Shown one piece after another: positions 41,048 through 50,317 of a DNA stretch of 64,000 nucleotides. Numbering within the stretch: position 1 is the stretch's first letter; every line of letters starts with the position of its first letter. Source of the stretch: Klebsiella terrigena (GTDB taxonomy: Bacteria; Pseudomonadota; Gammaproteobacteria; Enterobacterales; Enterobacteriaceae). Location of the stretch: contig NZ_BJNO01000001.1 of assembly GCF_006539725.1 (NCBI RefSeq), forward strand, positions 248,001 through 312,000, read 5' to 3'. The notes under the pieces are model-generated. The model worked only from the letters and a program-made list of their open reading frames with translations. It was not told the origin of the DNA and made no database searches. The position numbers and the translations under genes were made by a program.

Positions 41048-42537
41048 TGACTGATAAAACAACGCGCATTCGTGCCGCCTGGGTGGTGGGCTACCGCCAG
41101 GGCGACCACTGTCTGTATGCCGACGGCGAAGTGGTCTATCAGGGGGATAAAATCCTCTTTGTCGGTCACGATTATCCGGGCCATATTGATGAAGAGATTA
41201 ACGCGGGTAACAGCCTGGTTGGCCCTGGTTTTATCGACCTGGATGCGCTGGGTGATTTAGATACCACCGTGCTGGCATTCGACAACCAGCCGGGCTGGCG
41301 AAAAGGGCGGATCGTTGCCGATGACTGGCTGCGGCGCGATCTTTATAGCCGGGAACAGCTCGACTTTGCCAAGCGTTATGCCTATAGCCAGCTGCTGCGT
41401 AACGGGATCACCAGTTTTGCCCCGATAACCTCGATCCTCTATCGCCAGTGGGCAGAAGACTTCGATGAATATCTCTACGCTGCGGACGTCGCGGAGTCCC
41501 TCGGCGCACGAGCCTGGCTAGGCCCGGCGTTTATGGCCGGATATTATGTTACCGACGCTTCGGGGCGCTTTAGCCGCCGCGAGGACAGAGCCCAGGCCCG
41601 CCGCGGCCTGGATGACGCGCAGCGCTTTTTCCAGCGTCTGCGACAGCGCGGTGTGCCGACGCTAAGCGGGATGCTGGCGCCGGACAGAATTGAAGGCGGC
41701 GATCCGCAGTGGCTCGCCGAACTGGCCGCGTTGGTGGCGGAGCTGGCCTGTCCAACCCGCTTGCACTGTTGCCAGAGCGAGCTGGAGATCGGCGAAATCG
41801 CCCGTCGTTATAATGGCAAGAGTTCGCTGGAGGTGCTTGAAGACGTCGGGCTGCTAAACCGGCGGATGCTGCTACCGCATGGCCAGTTTCTGGGCGGCGA
41901 GCGGCCTGACCCGCAGCGAATAGCGCAGGATATCGATCGCCTTGCGCGTTCCGGGGCGACGGTGGTCTCCTGTCCGATGGTGTCCGGTCGTCACGCGAAA
42001 TATCTCGAACAGTATCCACAGCTCAGGGCTGCAGGCGTCAATATGGCGCTCGGTACCGATACCTTCCCGCCGGATATGTTCAGCAATATGCATCTGGGCA
42101 CGATCCTTACCCGGGTAGTGACCGGCGATATCGCCGCCGCCAGCAGCGCGGATTATTACCGCATGGCCACCCTCGGCGGGGCGAAGGCGCTGGGGCGCGA
42201 CGATTTGGGGCGACTCGCAGCGGGCTGCCAGGCGGATATGATCGTGGTGAGCCTTAATCAACCTGCGCTGGGGCAGATATTCGACCCTATCACCGCGCTG
42301 GTGCTCAGCGGCAACGGACGCGATGTCACCGGTACTATCGTTGCCGGGCGTAAGGTCTACTGGGAAGGACGCATGGTACAGGCCGGTTATGACCTCGCGG
42401 AACTGCACGCAGAGTCGCAGAACGTGTTCGCCCATATTCTGCGCAGCTATCCGGAACGCACGGTTAATCATCCTCCGCTCGCAGAGATTGTGCCTTCCTC
42501 TTTTCCACTCTGTAGTCGGGGAAACGCCGATGAGTGA
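41047..42537 (+). CDS. Amidohydrolase 2, chlorohydrolase-like, atypical metal site
   Basis: The product is 496 aa from ATG 41047 (TAATG overlap). The fold is the amidohydrolase barrel of the TrzN/AtzB/SsnA type, with late ligands RLHCCQSELEIGE, LLPHGQFL and GTDTFPPDMFSNMHLG. At the first metal motif, where relatives have an H-x-H (as in GF-x-x-x-H-x-H), this protein reads GPGFIDLDALGDLD, with Asp in both positions. The metal centre is therefore altered, or the protein uses one metal only. The extension after the barrel fits the composite beta-domain (GRDVTGTIVAGRKVYWEGR). Probably acts on a product of the other two amidohydrolases. Cotranscribed with the transporter. Confidence 0.82.
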   Translation: MTDKTTRIRAAWVVGYRQGDHCLYADGEVVYQGDKILFVGHDYPGHIDEEINAGNSLVGPGFIDLDALGDLDTTVLAFDNQPGWRKGRIVADDWLRRDLYSREQLDFAKRYAYSQLLRNGITSFAPITSILYRQWAEDFDEYLYAADVAESLGARAWLGPAFMAGYYVTDASGRFSRREDRAQARRGLDDAQRFFQRLRQRGVPTLSGMLAPDRIEGGDPQWLAELAALVAELACPTRLHCCQSELEIGEIARRYNGKSSLEVLEDVGLLNRRMLLPHGQFLGGERPDPQRIAQDIDRLARSGATVVSCPMVSGRHAKYLEQYPQLRAAGVNMALGTDTFPPDMFSNMHLGTILTRVVTGDIAAASSADYYRMATLGGAKALGRDDLGRLAAGCQADMIVVSLNQPALGQIFDPITALVLSGNGRDVTGTIVAGRKVYWEGRMVQAGYDLAELHAESQNVFAHILRSYPERTVNHPPLAEIVPSSFPLCSRGNADE

Positions 42538-43756
42538 ACGCTATTTGTTGACTAACGTCCGCCTGGAGCAGGGGTTCATTCGCCGACAGGGCGTGGTGCA
42601 GGGAACCGAGTGTGCGGAGTTTACCCTCGATATTGTGGACGGCAGAATTAGCGCTATCTACGCCGGTACCCAGCGTCTGCCTGGCGTCGCCTGGCTAGAT
42701 GCCGGGGGATATCTGATGCTCCCGGCCACCCGCGACGAGCATATTCATCTGGATAAAACCTTTTACGGCGGTCCCTGGCGTGCGGCGCGGGAGAGCGGGG
42801 CACAGGACATCTTTGGGATGATCGTCCTTGAACAGGAGATTCTGCCCACGCTGCTGCCGACCTCGGTGCAGCGCACGCACGCGCTATTGCAGCTGGTGCA
42901 GCAGCAGGGAACGACGTACGTTCGCAGCCATTGTAATATCGAGCCGGTAAGCGGTCTGCAAAGCCTGCTGCATTTGCTGGAGGCCCTGGCGCCCTGGCGG
43001 GAGAAGCTCCAGTGTGAGATCGTGGCTTTTCCGCAGCACGGACTGCTGCGCTCGGGTTCGCTGTCGCTGATGCGTGAAGCCCTGGCGCTGGGCTGTGAGT
43101 GGGTCGGCGGCCTGGATCCGTCAAAAGTGGACGGTGATATGGTCCGTTCGCTGGAAGCGACGCTGGAACTGGCCGTCGAAGCAGGAAAGGGCATTGATTA
43201 CCATCTGCATGAGGATAAATCCACCGGTATTGCCTGTATCCGCTATTTACTGGATGCGCTGGAACGGGAGCCGGCGCTGCGCGGGAAGCTGACGTTGAGT
43301 CACGCCTACTGTCTGGCGCAAATCGAACCAGCGGAGCTGAGCGAGCTGGCGGGGCAGATGGCAGAGCTTGGGGTATCGCTGGCCTCCTGTCTGCCGTTAG
43401 GCAAGGGCGTCATGCCGCTACCGTATTTACGCGAACGCGGCGTGCGGTTGCTAAGCGGTACCGACAGCGTTATCGATCACTGGTCGCCGTTTGGCTCCGC
43501 CAGTATGCTGGATAAAGCGCACGACTGGGCGCGGCTCTATACGCGCGGTAGCGAGTTTGAGCTGAGTCGGGCGCTGGCCATCGCCACCGGGAATTGCCTG
43601 CCACTCACAGACAGTGGCGACAGGGCCTGGCCGAAAGTGAACGATGAGGCCAGTTTTATCTTGCTGAATGCAGCCTGTTCGGCACAAGTAGTTGCGCGTT
43701 TGACTGCCGTTGAGGCAGTCTATTTTCGTGGGAAAAGGGTCTGGACCAGAGAATAA
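42530..43756 (+). CDS. Amidohydrolase 3, cytosine deaminase-like
   Basis: The product is 408 aa from ATG 42530, overlapping the preceding gene by 8 nt; the frame opens earlier inside it. CodA-like metal ligands are H-x-H in RDEHIHLDKTFYGG, His in GIDYHLHEDKS, His in LTLSHAYCL and Asp in LLSGTDSVIDHWSPFGSASM. It shares the ordered motifs EIVAFPQHGLL and WVGGLDPSK with amidohydrolase 1, so the two arose by duplication or from a common CodA-like ancestor. Cytoplasmic. It is the last enzyme gene of the operon before the regulator. Confidence 0.88.
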   Translation: MSERYLLTNVRLEQGFIRRQGVVQGTECAEFTLDIVDGRISAIYAGTQRLPGVAWLDAGGYLMLPATRDEHIHLDKTFYGGPWRAARESGAQDIFGMIVLEQEILPTLLPTSVQRTHALLQLVQQQGTTYVRSHCNIEPVSGLQSLLHLLEALAPWREKLQCEIVAFPQHGLLRSGSLSLMREALALGCEWVGGLDPSKVDGDMVRSLEATLELAVEAGKGIDYHLHEDKSTGIACIRYLLDALEREPALRGKLTLSHAYCLAQIEPAELSELAGQMAELGVSLASCLPLGKGVMPLPYLRERGVRLLSGTDSVIDHWSPFGSASMLDKAHDWARLYTRGSEFELSRALAIATGNCLPLTDSGDRAWPKVNDEASFILLNAACSAQVVARLTAVEAVYFRGKRVWTRE

Positions 43757-43774
43757 ATCAGGGTAGAGAACGCA

Positions 43775-44473
43775 ATGAGTGAAAAACTGACGCCAAAGCA
43801 GCGTGAAGTTAACCGGGTGGTGGAAGCGCTCACCCAGGCTATCGGGCAGCATAAGCTGCGTCCGGGAACGCGCTTAATTGAGGCGCAAATCGTCGAGGCG
43901 CTACAGGCAAACCGCAATCATGTGCAAACTGCGCTACAGCGCATGGCGGGTCAGGGGATTGTCATCATAGAACCCAACTACGGTGCAATGGTTGCCCGGC
44001 CAACGGCAAAACAGGCTCACGAAGTCTTTATTGCCCGTAGCGCCATTGAGTGTGCCATCATTTCGTGCATCACGCCGGAGAGAATGGCGCTTTTCGCGGA
44101 AGAGATAGCACGTCAGCAGCATAACGAGCACCAGTCGTTTCATGCTCAGGATCGTCGGCGCATTGTCTACGAACTCGGCGCGTTTCATGAGCTTATGGCG
44201 CGGATCGCCGGTAACGACGTCCTGCGCGGTATCCTCGATAATCTGATGATACTGAGTTCGCTGATAGTTATGCTTTACCAGCAGGATGTCACCACGCACT
44301 GCCAGTGTGATGAACACAAAAATATTATTGCTGCGCTACAGGAGGGGGATACTCAACGCGCGCAGAATCTCATGAGCGATCACTTGCATGCTCTCCTGCA
44401 GCAACTGAACCTGAATGAAACGCCACCGAATCTGATGACATTGTCCCAGGCATTGAACGAAATGAGCGAGTAA
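43775..44473 (+). CDS. GntR-family regulator (FCD-like) of the amidohydrolase island
   Basis: A 232-aa protein with an N-terminal GntR winged helix (residues ~8-75): VEALTQAIGQHKLRPGTRLIE, EALQANRNHVQTALQRMAGQGIVII. The C-terminal helical FCD-type ligand domain includes RSAIECAIISCI, FHELMARIAGNDVLRGIL, and a QCDEHKNIIAALQEGD helix with the usual acidic and histidine metal positions. It lies 18 bp after amidohydrolase 3, so it belongs to the same transcript. It probably binds the two TTGCTAGCAA tandem sites upstream of the island's two units and responds to a pathway metabolite. Confidence 0.9.
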   Translation: MSEKLTPKQREVNRVVEALTQAIGQHKLRPGTRLIEAQIVEALQANRNHVQTALQRMAGQGIVIIEPNYGAMVARPTAKQAHEVFIARSAIECAIISCITPERMALFAEEIARQQHNEHQSFHAQDRRRIVYELGAFHELMARIAGNDVLRGILDNLMILSSLIVMLYQQDVTTHCQCDEHKNIIAALQEGDTQRAQNLMSDHLHALLQQLNLNETPPNLMTLSQALNEMSE

Positions 44474-45139
44474 GTATTACTCATTAAATGTCGTTTGCCT
44501 GCTGTTGAAAATGATCGCTATAAGTCCGGGCTTAAATATATGGGGTTAAATTTTCGGGTTGCCATTAAAAATGACGCAGAGGAGAGAGCTTTCCGGGTGA
44601 AGAGGGCCTGTCGACCCGGTGAGAGCGATGCCGGTTGGTTAGAGTAGAGGATAATCTTTTGTCGCGGCTATCCAGCGGTTCCCTGCGCGGGATAGCCCAT
44701 TTCCTGGCGCTCAGGGATTAATTGCAGATGGTATTCATTCTCTTGCAGATTCAGTTGCTGATTTTGCCGTTTTGTTGGCCCGTAAAAAAGCCGTAAACCA
44801 TCTTAACTACCGCTGGCAGCGGTTCCGACTGGTTCATTGCTAACGGGATAAGCGCCGATAGAACATGAAAAATGGTAGTCGCTATTTTTTCTGCGGTGGC
44901 GCAAGCTGAACACAGAAAAATACTGGATCGTGTGGATTAAGGCTGACAGGAAGCGAAGATGAAAGACGTTTGCTTTGGATGTAAAACGAACAGTGGCATG
45001 GTTAAAAATAATTATCCTTATAAACAACGCATATCGTGCAAAAAACATGACAAAAGCGTAATGCTGTACACTCATAGTTTTCATAATCAATTAAATGACC
45101 GAACTGTTTTTATATGTACAAATAACCAAAGAGCTTTGT
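44474..45139. other. Intergenic region after the amidohydrolase island
   Basis: About 670 bp. It contains the stem-loop at 44666-44697 and a smaller one (ACCGCT/AGCGGT, 44809-44823). The remaining part is AT-rich towards the hydrolase gene. A 62-codon open frame at 44959-45147 shows no family resemblance and is not called. Confidence 0.45.
44666..44697. other. Stem-loop downstream of the GntR gene
   Basis: GGCTATCC (44666-44673) and GGATAGCC (44690-44697) are perfect 8-bp arms with a 16-nt loop. It lies about 190 bp after the GntR stop; there is no real U-tract, so terminator function is doubtful. Confidence 0.4.
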
Positions 45140-46153
45140 ATGCTTAAATATGTCGTGTCATTTTTAATTGTTATTATTGCTCTTGTTATGTTTTTTTTAA
45201 GTCGCTTATCCGAGTTCGATATTTCAGATTCCGGTCAGCAACGTATTATATCTTTCAAGCATCATCAGGATCTCCTGGAGGGGTCGTTAATTATGCCTCC
45301 TGGCAAGATGTCGCCCCCGGTTGTGCTTCTCATTCATGGCGACGGGCCGCAGGATCGCTGGTCAGAAGGCGGATATATTCCGCTGGTTAACTTCCTTATC
45401 TCGCAGGGAATTGCCGTTTTTTCATGGGATAAACCAGGCGTGGGTCAAAGTACAGGTAACTGGCTGGCACAGACAATGTCAGATCGCTCAGAGGAGGCCG
45501 TTTTAGCGTTACAAAAACTGAGAGAACAGCCAGAACTGAAAAACAGTCGCGGAGGTTATCTTGGGTTCTCGCAGGCTGGCTGGGTCGTACCTCCGGCAAG
45601 CCAACTGGCAGCAGCTGACTTTGCCGTGCTGATAGGCGCTGCGATAAACTGGCGGAATCAGGGCATATACTATACAGGACAACGGCTTAAAGCTGAGGGT
45701 CACTCCGTGACTGATGTGCTGGCCGCTAAAAAACATGAAGCCGTACTTTTTGACCGCCAGTTTACAGAAGAAGCGGCGTCTCTCCCCTGTAACACCCAGT
45801 GTACGCGTCAGGACTTCGAGCGCAGAAATTCCCGGGCTGATGCGACGAGATATATTTCCGTCATGCGGACGCCGGTATTAATTCTGATGGGTAAGGATGA
45901 CCGGAATGTAGACCCTGATGACACTGTCGCTGTCTGGACCAAAGCACTTCCTTTGGACACACCGCGTTGTATCATGCAGCTGCCGGGGGCGACTCACGGA
46001 CTTTTACGCAGCGAATGGTTTGATTATCAGCTTGCCTCTCAGTGGCCGTTGTGGAAACAGGGGTTGTTTCTGTTGTCCGGGAAATACTCATATTCACCAG
46101 GGGCGCTCAATACCGTCTCATCATGGATCCTGAGTCAAAAATGTGGACAATAA
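45140..46153 (+). CDS. Membrane-anchored alpha/beta hydrolase
   Basis: The product is 337 aa from ATG 45140 (AAAGAG six bases upstream); the frame opens at 45095 without a ribosome site. Residues ~4-22 are a hydrophobic signal anchor. The rest is an alpha/beta hydrolase: PPVVLLIHGDGPQDRW (oxyanion-side HG motif), YLGFSQAGWV with nucleophile Ser in G-F-S-Q-A-G, the acid in ILMGKDDRNVDPDD and the His in PGATHGLL. The pattern resembles YqiA/prolyl-peptidase-like or lysophospholipase-type enzymes of broad specificity. Four cysteines include a close pair (CNTQC), compatible with a periplasmic location. It stands alone; substrate unknown. Confidence 0.82.
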   Translation: MLKYVVSFLIVIIALVMFFLSRLSEFDISDSGQQRIISFKHHQDLLEGSLIMPPGKMSPPVVLLIHGDGPQDRWSEGGYIPLVNFLISQGIAVFSWDKPGVGQSTGNWLAQTMSDRSEEAVLALQKLREQPELKNSRGGYLGFSQAGWVVPPASQLAAADFAVLIGAAINWRNQGIYYTGQRLKAEGHSVTDVLAAKKHEAVLFDRQFTEEAASLPCNTQCTRQDFERRNSRADATRYISVMRTPVLILMGKDDRNVDPDDTVAVWTKALPLDTPRCIMQLPGATHGLLRSEWFDYQLASQWPLWKQGLFLLSGKYSYSPGALNTVSSWILSQKCGQ

Positions 46154-46360
46154 ATTACATTCTTATTCCATAGCGCGGGGAAGGCTCCCTGTTCTCAGGA
46201 GAAACGCCCCCCAGCCGCTTAGATGAGTAGATGGCTGGAGGGAGCTCTGCCTGCAACGAGCATAAGAAACCCGCTGATTGACCCAATAACACATTTGAAA
46301 CCGAAAGGGCGTAACCTCATTCAACGAAGCTATCGCGGCCTTCTTTATTAACTTATTGAC
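46154..46360. other. Intergenic region between convergent hydrolase and aco operon
   Basis: About 207 bp with no gene. A loose inverted repeat around the CTCCCTG...CAGGAG pair (near 46185) could serve as a 3'-end structure. No U-tract. Confidence 0.35.
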
Positions 46361-47758
46361 TTATTGATGCAGCGGCCGACCGATGGCCGCGAGGATCGAT
46401 TCATGCATGGCTTCCGAAAGCGTCGGATGGGCAAAAATCATCGATAACAGACTCTCATGTGTGGCCTCCAGGTGATGGGCGATACCAAAACCCTGGATCT
46501 GTTCGGTGACCTGTGCGCCAACCATATGCGCCCCTAGCAGCTCGCCGGTTTCGGCATCGAAAATGGTCTTAACAAAACCCTCCGTCTCACCGCTGGCCAA
46601 CGCCTTACCATTGCCCTGATAGGCGAACTTACCTATCTTGATCGGCCGTCCTCTGGCCTGTGCCGTCTCCTCAGTCAAGCCCAGACTGGCAACCTGTGGC
46701 CGGGCATATGTGCAACCGGGCACATAGTCGCGGTCAAGAGGGTGTATGCCTTCGACGCCAGCCAGCGTCTCGACGCAGATCGTTCCTTCGTGGCTGGCCT
46801 TGTGCGCCAGGCAGGGTGGACCGGCTACATCGCCGATGGCGTAAAGGCCGAATACGTTGGTGCGGCAAGCGGCATCCGTCTTGATAAAACCGCGATCCAA
46901 CACGACTCCGAGGGCTTCCAGCCCGAGACCTTCAACATTGGGCTGCACGCCCGTCGCCAACAGCACATGTTCGACCTCATGTAGTTGTTCGGTGTCGGCG
47001 TTTTTCAAGGTGCAGCGCACCCCGGTATCGGTGACCTGCACTTGCGTCACGAGAGTCCGGGTATGCACGTGAATGCCGCGCCGCTCGAATGATTTACGCA
47101 CCACGGCGGACACTTCGGCGTCTTCAACCGGCAGTATCTGCGCGGCTAGCTCGACCAGCGTCACGTCGCTGCCAAGATCGTTATAAAGGCTGGCGAATTC
47201 GACGCCGATGGCGCCTGAACCGATGATCAATAAAGATTTAGGCAGGAACCTGGGCTGCAGCGCCTCGAAGTAGGTCCAGATACGCTCACCATCCGGCTCT
47301 ACGCCTGGTAACGCTCGCGGGCGGGCACCCGTCGCAAGGATAACGTGGTCGGCACGGTAGTCGTGCTCTTCTCCTCTGGCATCGGCTACCGTTATCTGTC
47401 CCTTACCACGCAATCGGGCTGTGCCGTCTATCACCGTGACGCCATTCTTCTTCAACAGGTACTCAACCCCGCCGGTCAGCTGTTGCGATACGGAGCGGCT
47501 AAACTGCACCAGTTTCTGCAGATCGAAATTCACCTCGCCGAAAGTGAAACCCAGCTGGCTGGCATGGGTGATACTGTGCGCCACCTCTGCGCCGTGCAGC
47601 AGCGCCTTGGTTGGAATGCAGCCCCAGTTCAGGCAGATACCTCCCAGGTGCTGTTTTTCCACCAGGGCTGTACGAAGCCCTAGCTGGCCGGCACGGATGG
47701 CGGCGACATAACCCCCGGGTCCGCCGCCGATTATCAGTACATCGTATTTATCGTGCAT
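46361..47758 (-). CDS. acoD: Dihydrolipoamide dehydrogenase, acetoin dehydrogenase E3
   Basis: A 465-aa FAD-dependent disulfide oxidoreductase. FAD motif GGGPGGYVAAIRAGQLG, redox disulfide GGICLNWGCIPTKAL, NAD motif IGSGAIGVEFASLYNDLG, second FAD motif YAIGDVAG, and the C-terminal active-site FAHPTLSEAMHE with the catalytic His-Glu pair. It reoxidises the lipoyl groups of AcoC with NAD+. Its start overlaps acoC by 11 nt. Last gene of acoABCD; the housekeeping E3 is not in this window. Confidence 0.95.
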   Translation of the reverse strand: MHDKYDVLIIGGGPGGYVAAIRAGQLGLRTALVEKQHLGGICLNWGCIPTKALLHGAEVAHSITHASQLGFTFGEVNFDLQKLVQFSRSVSQQLTGGVEYLLKKNGVTVIDGTARLRGKGQITVADARGEEHDYRADHVILATGARPRALPGVEPDGERIWTYFEALQPRFLPKSLLIIGSGAIGVEFASLYNDLGSDVTLVELAAQILPVEDAEVSAVVRKSFERRGIHVHTRTLVTQVQVTDTGVRCTLKNADTEQLHEVEHVLLATGVQPNVEGLGLEALGVVLDRGFIKTDAACRTNVFGLYAIGDVAGPPCLAHKASHEGTICVETLAGVEGIHPLDRDYVPGCTYARPQVASLGLTEETAQARGRPIKIGKFAYQGNGKALASGETEGFVKTIFDAETGELLGAHMVGAQVTEQIQGFGIAHHLEATHESLLSMIFAHPTLSEAMHESILAAIGRPLHQ

Positions 47759-49283
47759 CGCTCGTCTCCTGGATCAACAGCAGGGTTGGTGTTTCAACCA
47801 GTCGCTTGAGCTGCTGGAGAAAAGCCGCGCCTGGCGCGCCATCGATTACCCGGTGATCGCAGGACAGCGATACGGTCAGTTGATGGCGTGCGACGATCTG
47901 TCCGTCGCGTACCACCGCCCGGAGCTCGCCGGCGCCAATGGCGAGGATCGCGCTTTGCGGTGGATTTATGATGGCATCAAACTGCCGTACTCCGAGCATA
48001 CCCAGGTTTGACAAGCTAAAGGTTCCGCCCTGGAACTCTTCGGGCTTGAGCGTGCCCGCCCTGGCTTTGGTGACCAGAGAATGAATTTCGTTGGAGATCT
48101 CGCTTACCGATTTGCTGTTGGCCGAACGTACGATAGGGGTAATTAACCCGTCTGGCAGCGCAACGGCCACCGAAATATCGGCATTGGCAAAACGGCGGAT
48201 GCTCTGGGTTGCCTCGTCAAACTGTACGTTAACATCCGGCACAGCCACCAGCGCCAGGGCACAGGCCTTAACCAGCAGATCGTTAACCGATATCTTGACG
48301 CCGGGCACTGCGCTGTTGATTTCCTTCCGCAGCGCTAATAGTCGCTCCAGATCGAGATCGGCAGTCAAACGGAAATGAGGTGAATTTTGCTTGGACATTT
48401 GCAAGCGAGCAGCGATCGCCCGCCGCATACCGGACAGCGGCAAAGTCTCAAAGGCTGCCGGTGGCGCCGTCTCTACCGCTCCGGCTTGCGGCAGGCCATC
48501 GAGCAGCAAAGCGGCTGCCAGCACATCATCGCGACTGACTCGCCCGTGTGAACCGCTGCTGCGACAGTCGTGCAGGTTGATCCCCATTTTCCCGGCCAGA
48601 CGACGCGCCAGCGGGGTTGCCGATACCTGGCTATCGTCGGCATGGGAGCGAGGTGCTTTGCTGGAACGCACTGGCGGCTTCGGTAAGGCTATACGGCCTC
48701 CGGCCGCAACGATCGCGCTCTCCAGGTCAGCGACAGAGATACGCTCGTCACGCCCGCTACCGCGGACCTTTTGCAGGTCGACACCCCACCGTGCAGACAG
48801 ACGCAACGCATGGGGGGTGGCATTAACCTGAGCCGCATTGGTCGTGCCTTGCAGGCTGACGGGTACCTCGGTTTGCCCAATGGATGCCAGGGGCTTGTTG
48901 GATGGGGCCGGGACAACGCCAGGTGGCTTACCGATGGCGATGGCAGCGACAGCAGGCTCGGTAGCCTGGGTGACAGGGGCCGCTGGCGGCACCGTAGCCA
49001 GACTGGCAGCGAAGGCGTCCAGCTCAGCCTCGCTGACTGAAGAGTCAGCTGCCAGCGCCAAAACTGCGCCTACCTGGAGGGTATCTCCCTGTCGGGCTAG
49101 TATCCGACGTAGCGTACCGGCGAAGGGAGCCTCCAGCACATTGACGATTTTGCTGGTCTCAATTTCACAGATTTCCTGGCCTTTGGTGAAGTCTTCACCC
49201 TCCTGGATGGCCCACCGAGCGAGCAAACCTTCCTCCATTGAAAGACCCCACTTCGGCATTTCAAGCGTCTTGATATCGCTCAT
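47748..49283 (-). CDS. acoC: Acetoin dehydrogenase E2, dihydrolipoyl acetyltransferase
   Basis: A 511-aa E2 component. The N-terminal lipoyl domain has the lipoylated Lys in IETSKIVN. Two peripheral-subunit-binding domains follow: one with NATPHALRLSARWGVDLQKV, the other with SATPLARRLAGKMGINLHDC, separated by a linker rich in Pro and Lys. The catalytic acyltransferase domain carries SCDHRVIDGAPGAAF (H-x-x-x-D-G). It transfers the acetyl group from the E1-derived acetoin cleavage to CoA. GGAGGAT lies about eight bases before ATG 49283; three bases separate it from acoB. Confidence 0.95.
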   Translation of the reverse strand: MSDIKTLEMPKWGLSMEEGLLARWAIQEGEDFTKGQEICEIETSKIVNVLEAPFAGTLRRILARQGDTLQVGAVLALAADSSVSEAELDAFAASLATVPPAAPVTQATEPAVAAIAIGKPPGVVPAPSNKPLASIGQTEVPVSLQGTTNAAQVNATPHALRLSARWGVDLQKVRGSGRDERISVADLESAIVAAGGRIALPKPPVRSSKAPRSHADDSQVSATPLARRLAGKMGINLHDCRSSGSHGRVSRDDVLAAALLLDGLPQAGAVETAPPAAFETLPLSGMRRAIAARLQMSKQNSPHFRLTADLDLERLLALRKEINSAVPGVKISVNDLLVKACALALVAVPDVNVQFDEATQSIRRFANADISVAVALPDGLITPIVRSANSKSVSEISNEIHSLVTKARAGTLKPEEFQGGTFSLSNLGMLGVRQFDAIINPPQSAILAIGAGELRAVVRDGQIVARHQLTVSLSCDHRVIDGAPGAAFLQQLKRLVETPTLLLIQETSDAR

Positions 49284-49286
49284 GAC

Positions 49287-50306
49287 TTAATCCTCCAGCA
49301 CTTGGCGGACGGCCGCTTCGATACGCCTGACGTCAGGGATCCAGAGCTTTTCGAGGGCAGGGGAGAACGGCACTGGGGTGTGCGGTGGTGTCACCAGTAC
49401 AATCGGCGCCTTGAGGAAATGGAATGCCTGGGAAGCAATTAGCGCGGCGACATCATGAGCAAAGCCAAAACGCGCCGCTGATTCATCGACAATCACCACG
49501 CGGCCTGTGGAGGCCACCGACTCCAGAATACCTTCTTCGTCCAGTGGCGAGATGGTGCGTGGATCGACCACCTCAACCGAGATCCCCTCCCTGGCCAGCT
49601 TGTCGGCGACCTGATTTGCTTTGTGTACCATTGCCGACAGCGCGATGATGGTGACGTCGTCTCCTTCGCGGGTATAGTTGGCTACACCAAGCGGGATGGT
49701 ATAAATCTCGTCCGGCACCTCGCCCTTGAGGTCATAAAGCATTTTATGCTCGCAGAACACCACCGGATCGTCGTCACGAATCGACTGGATCAGCAGCCCC
49801 TTGACGTCATAAGGCGTCGACGGCACCACCACCTTCAGTCCCGGCGTGGTCGCAAAGATATTATAGGGTGACTGCGAATGCTGGGCCGCTGCAGAGAAAC
49901 CCGCACCGATCATGCCACGCATGACCAGTGGTGCTTTGGCCTTGCCACCAAACATGTAGCGGAATTTGGCAGCCTGGTTGTACAGTGCGTCGTGGCTAAC
50001 GCCGAAAAAGTCCATGAACATCAACTCCGCCACCGGCCGCAGACCGGTTGCCGCGGCGCCGGCAGCCATGCCGACGATCGCCGACTCTGTAATTGGCGTA
50101 TCGATCACCCGATCAGAGCCAAACTGCGTCCACAGCCCCTTCGTTACGCCGAGCACACCGCCAAAGGCTTCTATCCTCGCTTCTTCTGGCGCATTTCCGC
50201 CATGGCCGCCACGCAGGTCTTCACCAATGAGTACCACGCGTTCGTCACGCTCCATTTCCTGGGCCAGGGCTTCCTTCACCGCTTCACGATAGGTTTTTAT
50301 AGTCAT
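49287..50306 (-). CDS. acoB: Acetoin dehydrogenase E1 beta subunit
   Basis: The product is 339 aa from ATG 50306, with GAGGGTG eight bases upstream; the ATG three codons earlier is too close to it. The transketolase-like pyrimidine-binding and C-terminal domains are clear: YREAVKEALAQEMERDERVVLIGED, FGSDRVIDTPITESAIVGMAAGAA, and VEVVDPRTISPLDEEGI. It forms an alpha2beta2 thiamine-diphosphate enzyme with AcoA that cleaves acetoin into acetaldehyde and an acetyl moiety passed to AcoC. Confidence 0.95.
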   Translation of the reverse strand: MTIKTYREAVKEALAQEMERDERVVLIGEDLRGGHGGNAPEEARIEAFGGVLGVTKGLWTQFGSDRVIDTPITESAIVGMAAGAAATGLRPVAELMFMDFFGVSHDALYNQAAKFRYMFGGKAKAPLVMRGMIGAGFSAAAQHSQSPYNIFATTPGLKVVVPSTPYDVKGLLIQSIRDDDPVVFCEHKMLYDLKGEVPDEIYTIPLGVANYTREGDDVTIIALSAMVHKANQVADKLAREGISVEVVDPRTISPLDEEGILESVASTGRVVIVDESAARFGFAHDVAALIASQAFHFLKAPIVLVTPPHTPVPFSPALEKLWIPDVRRIEAAVRQVLED

Positions 50307-50317
50307 TGTTATCACCC

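Noticed and set aside
44959-45147. Cysteine-containing 62-codon open frame before the alpha/beta hydrolase
   Set aside because: No ribosome site or family resemblance, and it overlaps the hydrolase start.
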